The notes beneath the pieces were generated by a model, which was given only the letters and a program-made list of their open reading frames with translations, was not told the DNA's origin and ran no database searches. Positions 44,407 to 54,400 of a stretch of 64,000 bases of DNA are shown here, piece after piece (position 1 is the first letter of the stretch; the number at the start of each line of letters is the position of its first letter). The translations under genes were made by a program, and so were the position numbers. Location of the stretch: positions 6,613,001-6,677,000 of the forward strand of contig NZ_CP095855.1 in assembly GCF_023100805.1 (NCBI RefSeq), given 5' to 3'. The DNA is from Chitinophaga filiformis. Its GTDB lineage: Bacteria; Bacteroidota; Bacteroidia; Chitinophagales; Chitinophagaceae.

Positions 44407-44437
44407 ATAATATGGCAAAAAAAAGGAAAAAATGACC

Positions 44438-44878
44438 CTATTCTTCCTCTTCGATGTTATCCAACACCTGCATTAATAGTCGCCTGAGCAACACCTTTTC
44501 TTCCGTGCTCATATTTTTTACAATCTGTTGTTCCAGTTTATTCCAGGTAGTATCTATGATCTCAGTTGCAGCTTCTGTTCCTTTTTCAGTGAGTTTTACC
44601 CTGACCACGCGCTGATCCGCACAGCATTTTTCCCTTGTCAGGAAGCCGTTCTTTTCCAGTCTTTCGGCCATTCTTGTTACTGTAGCGGGGGTAACGTCCA
44701 GGTTTTCCGTGAGTTCGTTCATTGTCATCTGTCCTCCGCATAATAGCTGTGCCAGGAAGTGTTCCTGACCGGCATGGAGGTTGTAGGCGGCCAGCATCTG
44801 GTTGCCCTTGTTCCTGTGTACCTTGCAGATCTGCACAAGCAGGTGGCTGATGGTACTGCACATCATCGGTCTGTTCAT
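44438..44878 (-). CDS. MarR-family transcriptional regulator
   Basis: A 146-residue winged-helix regulator: dimer helix VQICKVHRNKGNQMLAAYNLHAGQEHFLAQLL, the helix-turn-helix MTMNELTENLDVTPATVTRMAERLEKNGFL, and the wing RVVRVKLTEKGTEAATEI. Four Cys (residues about 7, 46, 86, 87) give possible redox sensing. The -7 element TATATTTG lies four bases before the ATG, so the transcript may be almost leaderless. The palindrome TTAGCCGGCTAA lies inside the promoter, which implies autorepression, and a second copy lies on the far side of the gene before the AraC/efflux operon. Confidence 0.93.
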   Translation of the reverse strand: MNRPMMCSTISHLLVQICKVHRNKGNQMLAAYNLHAGQEHFLAQLLCGGQMTMNELTENLDVTPATVTRMAERLEKNGFLTREKCCADQRVVRVKLTEKGTEAATEIIDTTWNKLEQQIVKNMSTEEKVLLRRLLMQVLDNIEEEE

Positions 44879-44882
44879 GGAA

Positions 44883-44917
44883 CAAATATAATAATTAGCC
44901 GGCTAAATAAAATCAAA
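44883..44917 (-). promoter_or_regulatory. MarR promoter with embedded operator
   Basis: On the minus strand TTTG (44917-44914), TTAGCCGGCTAA (44906-44895) and TATATTTG (44890-44883) occur in this order. The palindrome lies between the putative -33 and -7 elements, so binding would exclude RNA polymerase. The element spacing (23 bp) is a little longer than the usual 19. Confidence 0.6.
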
Positions 44918-44956
44918 TTGTTCTTTTGTATGTCTTTTTATTGTCATCTGTTAAAT

Positions 44957-44998
44957 AAAAATCGGGTGTACCAAGTTGCGCTGGTACACCCGATTTTT
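44957..44998 (-). terminator. Strong terminator after the MutS2-like gene
   Basis: AAAAATCGGGTGTACCA (44957-44973) pairs perfectly over 17 bp with TGGTACACCCGATTTTT (44982-44998). It lies 56 bp past the stop of the minus-strand gene and is symmetrical, so it can act on both strands. Confidence 0.85.
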
Positions 44999-45053
44999 AT
45001 TCTTTTAACGCTAAGTAGCTTCGGTTTCAGTATGGGATGGCGGTCGGTAGCAA

Positions 45054-47177
45054 TTACTTTGCTGTTTCCTTCGCTTCCTTGGGTCGCTCTTTTACCAGTA
45101 CCAGGTCGGCCATAGGTACGTTCATCGGGATGTTCCCCAGCTTGACGATGCCACGTTTGTCGCGGATCTCCATCAGCTTTCCTACCTGGCCATTACTTTT
45201 TATTTTCACCTGGTCGCCCAGTTTGAGGTCCCCTCCTACTACTTCAAGGAATTTCTCCTGCACTTTCTTTTCGAAGCGCTCGTTGATCTGCTTTTCCTTT
45301 TTACGGAATAACAATGCCTCGGCCTGCTTGAGCACTTTCTGCTTGTCGTCGGTACGCTTCCACTCTATCACGATCTGCTTCATCTTGCGCTCCATATCCT
45401 TCAGGTATTGCAGTTCCTCTTCCTTGATCTTATTCTGGAGCTTGAGGGTGGTGAATTGCTGTGTTTTCCTTTCCTTGTCGGAGAGGATCTCATATTCACG
45501 CTTCAGCTTTTCATTTTCTTTCAGGAGCTTCTGCAGTTCCTTCTCCTTGGCCTCAATCTTCTGGAGGTCCTGTTCGGCTTTATTCAGCAGTTTATCCAGC
45601 TGGAAATGCCCTTCATCCACCAGGTTCTTGGCGCGGGATATCAGCGCAGGATGTAAACCGATACGCTGTGCAATGGAGAACGTATAGGAACTACCCGGCT
45701 TACCGACGATCAGTTTATACATGGGCAGCAGGTTCTCTTCGTCAAAGCCCATTGCCCCGTTGATGATACCTTTTACCTTATTGGCCATGACCTTCAGGTT
45801 CAGATAGTGGGTGGTTACGATCCCAAAAGCGTGTTTCTTGGCCATTTCCTCCATGATCACCTCAGCAAAGGCGCCCCCCAGGTTAGGGTCGGAACCACTT
45901 CCCAGTTCATCGATAAAGAACAGGGTCTTGCCATTGGCATTTTCCATGAAATATTTCATGTTCCTCAGGTGGGAGCTGTATGTACTCAATTCAAACTCCA
46001 GCGACTGCGTGTCACCGATGTGGATCATCAGCTGCCGGAAGATGCCTAGTTGTGAGCTGGGATGTACCGGCACCAGCAGGCCGGCCTGCAACATAAGCTG
46101 GATCAGGCCCACCGTTTTCATGGTGACCGTTTTACCACCGGCGTTAGGACCACTGATCACCAGGATATGGTTGTCCTTGTCCAGGGTGAGGTTCACCGGG
46201 ATAGTCGGTTTCTGATTACGACGGTTGTATAACAACAGCAGGGGGTGATAGGCTTCTACCAGGTGCAGTTGCGCATGCGGCGAGAGCATGGGGTAATTAC
46301 CGTCCATGTCCAGCGCCAGTTTGGCCTTTGCCCTGATAAAGTCGTACAGTCCGAGGATCTCGTGATAATTGTTGAGCAGCTGTGCATGCTGGCTGAGTGC
46401 AGCAGTCAGTGTACGCAGGATCTTGTAGACCTCCTTGCTTTCCTCTCTTTCAAGGGACATTACGTCGTTGTTCAGCTCAATCGTTTCTTCCGGCTCTATG
46501 AAAGTAGTACGGCGGGTATCAGACTCTCCGTGCTGGATACCTTTCACCATACGCTTGTTTTCAGCGTAGACGGCCACTACCCTTCTGCCATTGAGGAAGG
46601 CCTCCTCGGTATCGGCCAGGTAACCCAGTTTGCTGAGTTTACTGAGCACACGGTCGAATGCGCGGCGCAGTTCATTCCTTTTACGGAAGAGGCTCATACG
46701 GATCTTCGCCAGTTCGGGAGTGGCATTATCGCGCACATCTCCGTTCTCGTCGAGCACTTCGTCAATCAGGGCAGTGATCTTCTTTTCATAGTGGGTATGC
46801 GTGATCACGCTGAACAAGCCGGCGTACTGTACGCGCCTGTCGTGATCAAAGAAACGTACGATACTGTGCATACTTTCTGCCAGTTTGCGCAGCAGCATGA
46901 TCTGTTCTCCACTGAGTACCGCACCCTGAATGCCCAGCATCCGAAGCTCATTTTTCAGGTTCAGTACATAATCGTTGGGAAAATGCTCCTGCAGCAAAGT
47001 AAGCTGCTTGTATTCATGGGCCTGTTGAAGGGCCGTTCTGACGTAATCAATATGGGTGTGCAAACGCAGGTCATCTGCCATCTGTTTACCCAACTCGGTT
47101 TTACAATGCTCCTTTAACAAAGCCTGTACCTTGTCAAATTCCAGCTGAACCAGTGCTGAATCGGGAAAATATTTCAT
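45054..47177 (-). CDS. mutS2: MutS2-like DNA-binding ATPase lacking Smr domain
   Basis: A 707-residue MutS2-family protein. Clamp/lever helices precede the ATPase: P-loop ISGPNAGGKTVTMKTVG (about 341-357), Walker B TLFFIDELGSGSD, and a signature FGIVTTHYLNLKVMA. A long charged coiled coil follows (about 515-640) and then a KOW-like beta segment (LGDQVKIKSNGQVGKLMEIRDKRG). Full MutS2 proteins are about 780 residues and end in a Smr nuclease domain; here the protein stops after the KOW-like segment with PKEAKETAK, so Smr is absent. It may act in recombination control or in ribosome rescue (family knowledge) with a Smr domain supplied separately or not at all. Confidence 0.9.
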   Translation of the reverse strand: MKYFPDSALVQLEFDKVQALLKEHCKTELGKQMADDLRLHTHIDYVRTALQQAHEYKQLTLLQEHFPNDYVLNLKNELRMLGIQGAVLSGEQIMLLRKLAESMHSIVRFFDHDRRVQYAGLFSVITHTHYEKKITALIDEVLDENGDVRDNATPELAKIRMSLFRKRNELRRAFDRVLSKLSKLGYLADTEEAFLNGRRVVAVYAENKRMVKGIQHGESDTRRTTFIEPEETIELNNDVMSLEREESKEVYKILRTLTAALSQHAQLLNNYHEILGLYDFIRAKAKLALDMDGNYPMLSPHAQLHLVEAYHPLLLLYNRRNQKPTIPVNLTLDKDNHILVISGPNAGGKTVTMKTVGLIQLMLQAGLLVPVHPSSQLGIFRQLMIHIGDTQSLEFELSTYSSHLRNMKYFMENANGKTLFFIDELGSGSDPNLGGAFAEVIMEEMAKKHAFGIVTTHYLNLKVMANKVKGIINGAMGFDEENLLPMYKLIVGKPGSSYTFSIAQRIGLHPALISRAKNLVDEGHFQLDKLLNKAEQDLQKIEAKEKELQKLLKENEKLKREYEILSDKERKTQQFTTLKLQNKIKEEELQYLKDMERKMKQIVIEWKRTDDKQKVLKQAEALLFRKKEKQINERFEKKVQEKFLEVVGGDLKLGDQVKIKSNGQVGKLMEIRDKRGIVKLGNIPMNVPMADLVLVKERPKEAKETAK

Positions 47178-47381
47178 CTTACTTATCCATACAAAGCCTG
47201 TAAACCCTTTGTTTACAGACGGTTAAAATTGGCCATTGCCGTACCGTAGCTTTACGGTCCGGGCAAAAGGAATGTTAAAGTTACTTAACTTGGTGATCTA
47301 ATCCGTTATTCTTGTCGTAATTTAACTTGTTGAGGGTATCTGAGCCCTTGACTTCAAATGCCATCATCAACAATTTAAATC

Positions 47382-48032
47382 ATGCGAAGATACTCATTAT
47401 TAAGCTGTTTACTGGCACTAACTATCAGTGCCTGTGCACAGGGCGGAAAATCAAAAGACAAAGTACCAGGAGATATGGAAGTCAGCAACAACGTTAAAAC
47501 TGAAAAAGCGACATTCGGGGGCGGCTGTTTCTGGTGCACGGAAGCACAGTTCCAGTACCTGGATGGGGTAACAAAAGTAGAATCCGGTTACGCCGGCGGC
47601 ACGGTTCCGAATCCGACCTACGAAGAAGTAAGCAGCGGTACTACCGGTCACGCAGAAGTGATACAGGTAACCTACGATCCTTCCAAGATCAGCTATGAAG
47701 AGCTGTTGCAGGCATTCTGGCAGAGCCATGACCCTACCCAGTTGAACAGGCAGGGCAATGATGTAGGCACACAATACCGTTCCGTTATCTTTTATCACAA
47801 TGAAGATCAGCACAAACTGGCGGAACTGTACAAGGAAAAACTGCAGCATTCGGGCGCCTATGACAAGCCGGTGGTAACGGAAATAGCACCTATGACCGCT
47901 TTTTACAAGGCCGAGGACTATCACCAGAACTACTACAATGAAAATGGCTCCCAGCCTTATTGCCACTTTGTGATCCAGCCGAAACTGGAGAAATTCAAAA
48001 AGGTGTTTAAAGATAAGTTAAAGAAGAACTAA
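47382..48032 (+). CDS. msrA: Peptide methionine-S-sulfoxide reductase MsrA (lipoprotein form)
   Basis: A 216-residue MsrA. The active-site motif is FGGGCFWCTEAQF with catalytic Cys49, followed by the family strands GVTKVESGYAGGTVPNPTYEEVSSGTTGHAEVIQV and FWQSHDPTQLNRQGNDVGTQYRS. The N-terminus is a signal peptide with lipobox TISAC (Cys18), placing it on the periplasmic or surface side. It repairs oxidised methionine in envelope proteins with a thioredoxin-like reductant. A hairpin and T-tract follow (48055-48086). Confidence 0.96.
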   Translation: MRRYSLLSCLLALTISACAQGGKSKDKVPGDMEVSNNVKTEKATFGGGCFWCTEAQFQYLDGVTKVESGYAGGTVPNPTYEEVSSGTTGHAEVIQVTYDPSKISYEELLQAFWQSHDPTQLNRQGNDVGTQYRSVIFYHNEDQHKLAELYKEKLQHSGAYDKPVVTEIAPMTAFYKAEDYHQNYYNENGSQPYCHFVIQPKLEKFKKVFKDKLKKN

Positions 48033-48054
48033 CTTATTGTAATACAACATTTTT

Positions 48055-48092
48055 CAAAGCGAATGGCCTGCCGGTCATTCGCTTTGTGTTTT
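48055..48092 (+). terminator. Terminator of msrA
   Basis: CAAAGCGAATG (48055-48065) pairs perfectly with CATTCGCTTTG (48076-48086), with a 10-nt loop, followed by TGTTTTA. Confidence 0.8.
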
Positions 48093-48193
48093 ACTCCTTA
48101 TCTGAGAGTTTTACATATCTTAAAATAAAGGTATATTGCAGCAGGACAAGACATTATCCCTACGAACTGTTAAGCTCTATATACCACATACCC

Positions 48194-48946
48194 ATGAAAT
48201 ATGAACCATCTGCAGGTGCGAACATCTCCGAACAGGAGAAGGCATTTCGTTCCTTTATCAGCAACGACCCTGCGCTGACTTTTTTCCTCGAAACGGGCAG
48301 TATGCGTAAGAACGGAAAATTCTCCAAAGAAGAGATCTATAAGGATCCCGCGTTCCTCGCATTTATTTCCCCTTATTTCCAGGATGTCTATGTGAAGGCC
48401 ATACTAAGGGCCTTTGATCTGAAAGACACGAACCTGATGAGTGATGTGGCAGCAAACCCTATCCTGCTGGATGATGCGTATAAAAAACAGGCTTTTGATC
48501 AGATCCTGGCATACCTGGAAGAACAGAAAATGAAACTGATATCACTGAGCAATAAACTACATTTAGGAGAGGCTATTGCGCTGCTTGATCTGTCGGAATA
48601 CGCCGGCATCATGACCATTGCGAACCTGAACTACCTGCCTGCCGAATTCCAGGACTTCCGTTCTGCCTATGCCAGGGAAATACTCAAAGTAATACGCTGG
48701 CAGGTAAACCGCGATTTCCAGGCCGCATTGAACATGGCAACCGACCTGCGCCAGCTGAAATGTGATGCCCAGACTACATACGATGCTGATGCCCTGTATC
48801 AGCAACTGGAGAATGCAAGTCAGAAGGCGAGCGCCGTGGAAGGTCTTTCCGGCGGCGGTGGTGAGATGAGTACAGGTAAAATAGTAATGACAATCATCGG
48901 GATTATCATTTTTATCATTAAGCTGATACTGATATTCTCAAATTAA
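48194..48946 (+). CDS. Paralogue 1 of a three-gene family, tail-anchored
   Basis: A 250-residue protein of unrecognised family, start ATG 48194 (conserved MKYEPSA-type N-terminus; the frame is open to 48086 but unsupported). The common core is NISEQEKAFRSFISNDPALTFFLETGSM..., DPAFLAFISPYF, VYVKAILRAF, NPILLDDAYKKQAFDQIL and NYLPAEFQDFRSAYAREILKVI, all helical. A Gly-rich linker and a single C-terminal hydrophobic segment (residues about 226-248) with no residues beyond suggest a tail-anchored membrane protein facing the cytoplasm. The next two genes repeat the core. Confidence 0.8.
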   Translation: MKYEPSAGANISEQEKAFRSFISNDPALTFFLETGSMRKNGKFSKEEIYKDPAFLAFISPYFQDVYVKAILRAFDLKDTNLMSDVAANPILLDDAYKKQAFDQILAYLEEQKMKLISLSNKLHLGEAIALLDLSEYAGIMTIANLNYLPAEFQDFRSAYAREILKVIRWQVNRDFQAALNMATDLRQLKCDAQTTYDADALYQQLENASQKASAVEGLSGGGGEMSTGKIVMTIIGIIIFIIKLILIFSN

Positions 48947-49015
48947 GATATCGTTTGCAGGATTGTGCCATCCGCCAATCCTGCAAACTGCTACCTGCTA
49001 TATAACCCATGACCC

Positions 49016-49897
49016 ATGAAATACAAGCAATCCGCGGCAGCAAATATATCCGAACAGGAGAAGACGTACCGCACCGCTATCAGCAATGACCCTGCGCTGA
49101 GCAATTTCCTCGAAACCGGTTTCATACGCCCCAATGCGAAATTCGCAAAAGAGGCGATCTACAGGGATCCCACATTCCTGGCTTTCATCTCCCCTTATTT
49201 CCACGAAGTGTATGTAAATGCTATTATCAGGGCCTTTGATCAGAAAGATACCATCCTGATGAGTGACATAGCAGTGAATACTATTTTACTGGACGATGCC
49301 TACAGGAAACAGGCTTTTGATGATATCCTGGTTTACCTGGAACAAAGGAAATCGGTATTGACATTGTTTCACGCTACGCTGCAGATGCAGGGAGCCGTTG
49401 ACGACGTTATCCTGACTGAGCATACCGGCACATCAACTATCTGTAATCTCAATTACCTGCCGGGCGAATTCCTGGAATTCCGTTCCAACTATGCGCAGGT
49501 GATCATGAAGGTGATTAACGCACTGGTTGAACAGAACCTGCTGACCTCAATGAAGATCGTTATAGATCTGCGTCAACTCAGGGTTGATATACAAACATCA
49601 AAGGAGGTGAAGGCGCTGTATCAGCATCTCCACGCAAACCGGCCGGAAAGCATTGTTAAACAAGACGCTGATGATGCCCGTCCTTACAGAGAGCCTGACA
49701 GATCTCACAATTCCGGTAACTCCGGTAATTCCAGCGAATCCGGCGGCTTCAGCCGGATCATTCGTAATATAGTAATAGGCATCATCGTCTTCATCGTTAT
49801 CATCATCAGGATGCTATTCGGCTGGAATGACAGAGGGTACCGCAGCCGCTCTTATCATTCACCTTCTTACTATTCTTATCCCCGTTATCGTCGTTAA
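49016..49897 (+). CDS. Paralogue 2, tail-anchored with Arg/Ser/Tyr-rich end
   Basis: A 293-residue paralogue of the 48194 gene (MKYKQSAAANISEQEKTYRTAISNDPALSNFLETGF and NYLPGEFLEFRSNYAQVIMKVI show the same core). After a Asn/Ser/Gly linker it has one hydrophobic segment (about 250-270) and then a basic, Tyr- and Ser-rich tail ending YSYPRYRR. The tail differs completely from paralogue 1, so the core is shared while the ends have diverged. Function unknown; 69-bp spacing suggests co-transcription. Confidence 0.8.
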   Translation: MKYKQSAAANISEQEKTYRTAISNDPALSNFLETGFIRPNAKFAKEAIYRDPTFLAFISPYFHEVYVNAIIRAFDQKDTILMSDIAVNTILLDDAYRKQAFDDILVYLEQRKSVLTLFHATLQMQGAVDDVILTEHTGTSTICNLNYLPGEFLEFRSNYAQVIMKVINALVEQNLLTSMKIVIDLRQLRVDIQTSKEVKALYQHLHANRPESIVKQDADDARPYREPDRSHNSGNSGNSSESGGFSRIIRNIVIGIIVFIVIIIRMLFGWNDRGYRSRSYHSPSYYSYPRYRR

Positions 49898-49954
49898 CCT
49901 TGTAAAGGCATACACGATACGTTTCGAAGATACAAACTCTTACATCCAATACCC

Positions 49955-50680
49955 ATGAAATACGAACCATCCGCAACTGCGGATATCTCTGAACAGGAGA
50001 AAGCATTCCGCGCAGCTATCAATAATGACGCTACACTGAGTCATTTCCTCGAAACGGGCTCCATACAAGAAAACGCAAGATTCGCAAAGGAAGCGATCTA
50101 TACAGATCCTGTGTTCTTGGCGTTTATTTCACCCTACTTCCGGGAAGTGTACATTGCAGCTATATGTAAGGCATTTGAGCAGAAAGACACCAACCTGATG
50201 GGTGGTATAGCGGCGAATCCGGTCCTGCTTAACAGCGGGCACAGAATGCAGGCCAATGATGAGATCCTCCTTTACCTGGAAGAAATGAGGACGAAACTGG
50301 CAGCGCTGCATCATAAACTGGTGATGTACGACCCCTTCGAATTTACCGACCTCTTAGCATATACGGACGTATCGACAATCAGTAACATGAACTATCTGCC
50401 GGGCGAATTCCTGGAATTCCGTTCCAGCTATGCGGCATTGGTGGTGAAGGTCATCAAGGCACTGGTCAACCGGGACTTACCGACATCATTGACGATGGTC
50501 TGCGATCTCTGTGAGCTAACGGTCGATATGCCGACCCAACAGGATGTTCATGCGCTGTGTACGCTGATTCATGATGCAGACCAAGAGCAAAGGGGGATGG
50601 AGCGTGACAAGGAGCGTCTGTACAAATTCCTGACCACTCCTCGCAGACGTCATGGGTATGATGATTTATGGCCGTTCTGA
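49955..50680 (+). CDS. Paralogue 3, soluble form
   Basis: A 241-residue paralogue (MKYEPSATADISEQEKAFRAAINNDATLSHFLETGSI; NYLPGEFLEFRSSYAALVVKVI). It lacks the membrane segment and ends in a charged tail (MERDKERLYKF...PRRRHGYDDLWPF). The three genes therefore encode one soluble and two membrane-bound versions of the same core. The leader just before each ATG is also similar (ACCCATGAAATA). Family unrecognised. Confidence 0.8.
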   Translation: MKYEPSATADISEQEKAFRAAINNDATLSHFLETGSIQENARFAKEAIYTDPVFLAFISPYFREVYIAAICKAFEQKDTNLMGGIAANPVLLNSGHRMQANDEILLYLEEMRTKLAALHHKLVMYDPFEFTDLLAYTDVSTISNMNYLPGEFLEFRSSYAALVVKVIKALVNRDLPTSLTMVCDLCELTVDMPTQQDVHALCTLIHDADQEQRGMERDKERLYKFLTTPRRRHGYDDLWPF

Positions 50681-50750
50681 TTGATGTTGTTGTTTTACAG
50701 TGATGTTTTATTCGCTGAAAAAGGTATAAATGCCCGGAAGGGGAAAAATA

Positions 50751-50798
50751 AAAGCTGACTGAAGGGAAATGGTAAGGCCATTGGCTTCAGTCAGCTTT
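50751..50798. terminator. Shared terminator of paralogue 3 and the SUKH gene
   Basis: AAAGCTGACTGAAG (50751-50764) pairs with CTTCAGTCAGCTTT (50785-50798); an inner AATGG/CCATT helix extends it, and TTTTTT follows on the plus strand. The genes are convergent. Confidence 0.85.
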
Positions 50799-50819
50799 TT
50801 TATTAGTAGAAAATTCTTG

Positions 50820-51305
50820 TTACGTCCTTCCGGATTCCTTATCTTTTTTTATAAGAAGATAGCCTTTATACCAGGCCTGCGCCTCGACAAAAGATGAAAA
50901 ACTGTTTGCAAGCAATTCATAATCTTTGACTCCTCCCTGGTACCAATATACGGGGGGATCATCGCCTTCATCTAGTTTAAAGAAATAAACAATTGCATTA
51001 TCCAGAAAACAACCAAAGACAAACATATTCTTGTCCAGCACAAAATCGGTTTTGTTTCGTGCAATGATGTTTTCTGCACCCGCCCTCATTTCTTCAAACT
51101 GCGGAAATTGATAACTGTTATCATCAATAAAATTGAATCCCCACCATTCACCAAGAATAAGATATACTTCACGATAGCTTTGGGGGAATTTAACTCCCAA
51201 TTTTTCTTCTATTTTCCTTACCTCCTCTTCGGTACAGGCATCTTCTTCTTCAGCATGCTCCTTATACCCCAGGAGGAAGTTCATATATCGATATTCTGCA
51301 GCCAT
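50820..51305 (-). CDS. SMI1/KNR4 (SUKH) family protein, probable immunity protein
   Basis: A 161-residue SUKH-fold protein. The signature EEEVRKIEEKLGVKFPQSYREVYLILGEWWGFNF, followed by FVFGCFLDNAIVYFFKLDEGDDPPVYWYQGG and SFSSFVEAQAWY, is typical of the family. SUKH proteins are the commonest immunity proteins of bacterial polymorphic toxin systems. It lies 122 bp downstream of the giant toxin-like gene on the same strand, where cognate immunity genes usually stand. It has no signal peptide and so would act in the cytoplasm, matching a toxin with a nucleic-acid or nucleotide target. The assignment as cognate is inference. Confidence 0.88.
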   Translation of the reverse strand: MAAEYRYMNFLLGYKEHAEEEDACTEEEVRKIEEKLGVKFPQSYREVYLILGEWWGFNFIDDNSYQFPQFEEMRAGAENIIARNKTDFVLDKNMFVFGCFLDNAIVYFFKLDEGDDPPVYWYQGGVKDYELLANSFSSFVEAQAWYKGYLLIKKDKESGRT

Positions 51306-51427
51306 TATCTTCTCATATATTTACTTTTCTAAATTATTATTTTTTCCCCGAATCTTAGTCTTGCCATCACCTCAAATACATTTTGCATAAGAGGGGCAAC
51401 CCACCATCCGTTAATTTATTGCATCAC

Positions 51428-54400
51428 CTATTTGCCTACTGCATACTTCCCTTCATAAACTGTCATTTTCTCAGTCGGAAGCTTAAACTTCTTTTTAAAC
51501 ATCCCGAGTACATTATAGCACGACGGACATACTGGCCTATCACTAATAAATTCTATTGATTCTATGTCACCCTCCTCTATTTTCGTCGCAGGGCCTGAAT
51601 AGTTCTTATCCGTTCTCCACAAATACCATTCAGCGACCTTAGATTCGGTATCCTGAATACGCAGTCCCTTCCCTTCGCCTACCTCAATTTGATGGTAACT
51701 CCTAACGCCTTCCCGCACGTCCATAACTACTATACCATCAAATCCATCCTTTTCTTTACTAAGTCCACTAAGTACCTTAGCCTCAAGTCCATCCGTTTCG
51801 CTATTACGTCCACTAACTGCAATTAAGAATTCGGGGTCTTGCTTACCTTTTATATTAACACGCGTAATAAGAATATTCTTATCCGCAGAAATTCCTAGCT
51901 GTGTCCTCACCTTAGTGATCAAGTTTATTTGTTCCTCAGTAAGAGGAAGATGATTTGTTATGCCATTATTGAAGAGTCCATAAACACCAAAGCTGACATT
52001 AACATCCTTATGCTTCTTGAATAACTTGGTTAATTCCTTTCTTGCGGTCACCATTTTTGTTGCGAGTTCGTCCGCGGATTCTCCGGTGTTTAAAAGTTTC
52101 CTTGCCTCCTCCGCATATGTTTCTGCCTCCTTCATTTTATTATAAACGTTCCCGAAAAGTTCCTCGTCATCAGCGAATTTTTGCAATAAAATAGTTCTCG
52201 CTTTAGTCGTCTCTCCGGCTTCTTCTACTGCACGCTGTAACCTAACCATGAAGTTTCCACCCGGCTTCATAAAGCCATCATCTGCACGTTGTATGGCTCT
52301 ATATGCACTTACAAATGCGTTATTAGCGGCCAATTTCTCTGCAACTTCGGCAGTTACACCAAAGTTCTCAATAATTTCCGCCGCTGATCCCGTTCTGGGC
52401 ATGGCTGGACCAAGTCGGATCGGCCTTTTACCGGCTGGCTTCTGTTCTCCAACCAATACCTTCCTATTTTTATCAATATTGCCATTTTTATCTATATACT
52501 TAAATCCATTTTCAGCCTCTATTACTCCATTATCGTACACTTTCACAACTCCATCATTCGCAACAATCGAAACTTTCGCATTACGTGCTACGTCCTGCGC
52601 TGTTTCAATATCACCACATGAAAGCAACACCAGTTGTTTGTCTTCAGGGAATCCTTGTTTTTTAATCCATCTGGCGAGGGATCTATGATCCATTTCTATC
52701 TCCGTACCCTGGTGGATGATATTAAACTTATTTCCCTTTCCATGTACTACTATGTAGATATTATTATCAATCGCCCCCCTGTCCAGGCGTTTCTTCACCA
52801 GCTCAATATCCGCCGGCCTATCCATCGATACTGCTCTTTTTCCAATTTGTTTCCCATCTGATATAATATCCATAACCCCGGCGGATTCACTCAGTCCCGA
52901 CCCTATTCTTTCCAACTCCATCAGTTCCCTCATCGTTGCATTATGAGCCCTTCTGGCATCAAGCAATAAATCAAGGTCTTCTACATATCTTTGAACTTTT
53001 GGAGCCGCTTTTGCCATGCTGGGAATGGACAAGGCAAAACTTGCTACCTGCAGTGTTGTTCTCCATTCCGGCGACAGCGCATCATAGTTTATCAGTTGCA
53101 ATGTAAGGTTTCCAGCAGACCCTACCATATCAGCAACGGCAATGACCTTTTGTATATATTTCCCCGCATCGAGGAAGACAGACATCTCACCCATTCCAAT
53201 TACCATCATACCAAGATCAACCGCCAGGGTGACTTGCTTTTCTGTCTTCCTCGTGTCGGCAATAGTTGCCATTAATGCAACCTGTATAGCCGGCATTTGC
53301 AGCAATTGTCCTTTCGGAATCATTTGGCCTCCCATTTGAAAGGAGCCCACAACTTCTACTGAAACGTAGTCGTTATAGTTATACAGTTTGTTGTTTATAA
53401 AAAGCTTGTTCTTTGTTTCAAATTCGATGTCCGCATTTGAGAACTGTAACAGATCTGCTTCTACTTTGGCAACCAGCTCGGGTTTATTTAGTTGATCACC
53501 TATCTCCTCTTCAAGATAGTTGAAGTGTTTTGACAATGTTATCATGTTACTCAATGCCATCAGGACATCCATTTGAGATGCTTCCGGCTTACCATTGTCC
53601 ACAAACAGGTCGTAAATGGCCCTGACAGTAATACTATCCTCGATATATTTCAGCATTGCGCCGGCTTGTTTATCCGCGACGAAACTGCTTAGTAAGCGTA
53701 TGTATGACTGATCTTTCCCTTCAAAAAAATCCAGATCACGATTCTCGTAATCTTGTGTCATCATCTTCAGTGCCAGTCCACGTTTGTCTACTGAAATTGT
53801 TTGCAGGTGGAATATAGGATCATTCTTCAGTTGTATAAATATGTCCTTAACCGGCGTGTTTCTGTTAAATTTATCCCAAAAGTCCTGGTCCTCCACCAGC
53901 GAAGTATTGATATACTTAATAAACTCAGCATAGAAAGTCTTAAAGAATAAGATATCATCCTTTCCATATGCTGACTTAATATCAGGATGGTCAATCAAAT
54001 ATTTGCCCCACGGATACTGATAATCATACACCGTTCTGTCGGCACCAGGAATACCTGGATCTCCTGATGGAACATATGCAGTTATAGTCTCTGGTACTTC
54101 CCAGTTTCCTAATTTGGTTACAACATTATTCGCAAGCGTTGATCCAAATTTGACTGTATAAGGCTGTGTAAAACGTTCGAAATAGTCAGGATAAACATTC
54201 CTCATCTGCGCCAACTTATCTATCCAGATATATTCACTCTCGCGACAATGCTTCGCCGTCATACTAACTGTGACATCCGTAATACAATACAGACACCCAA
54301 GGGTCCTTCCTGCAGTTACTTCCTGTTCAATTACCTCTGAAGCGTGGGTAATAGGATTTTCATGATGCATTGGCATCTGCGTTTGATCCTTGAATGGCGT

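Noticed and set aside
44156..44437. A possible riboswitch or leader peptide before the AraC gene
   Set aside because: I see only direct repeats and the MarR palindrome, with no conserved aptamer-like structure or open frame.
45037..47117. Plus-strand open frames over the MutS2-like gene
   Set aside because: They are antisense to a gene with a P-loop and Walker B motif; the long Ser/Phe-rich frame is the mirror of its Glu/Lys-rich coiled coil.
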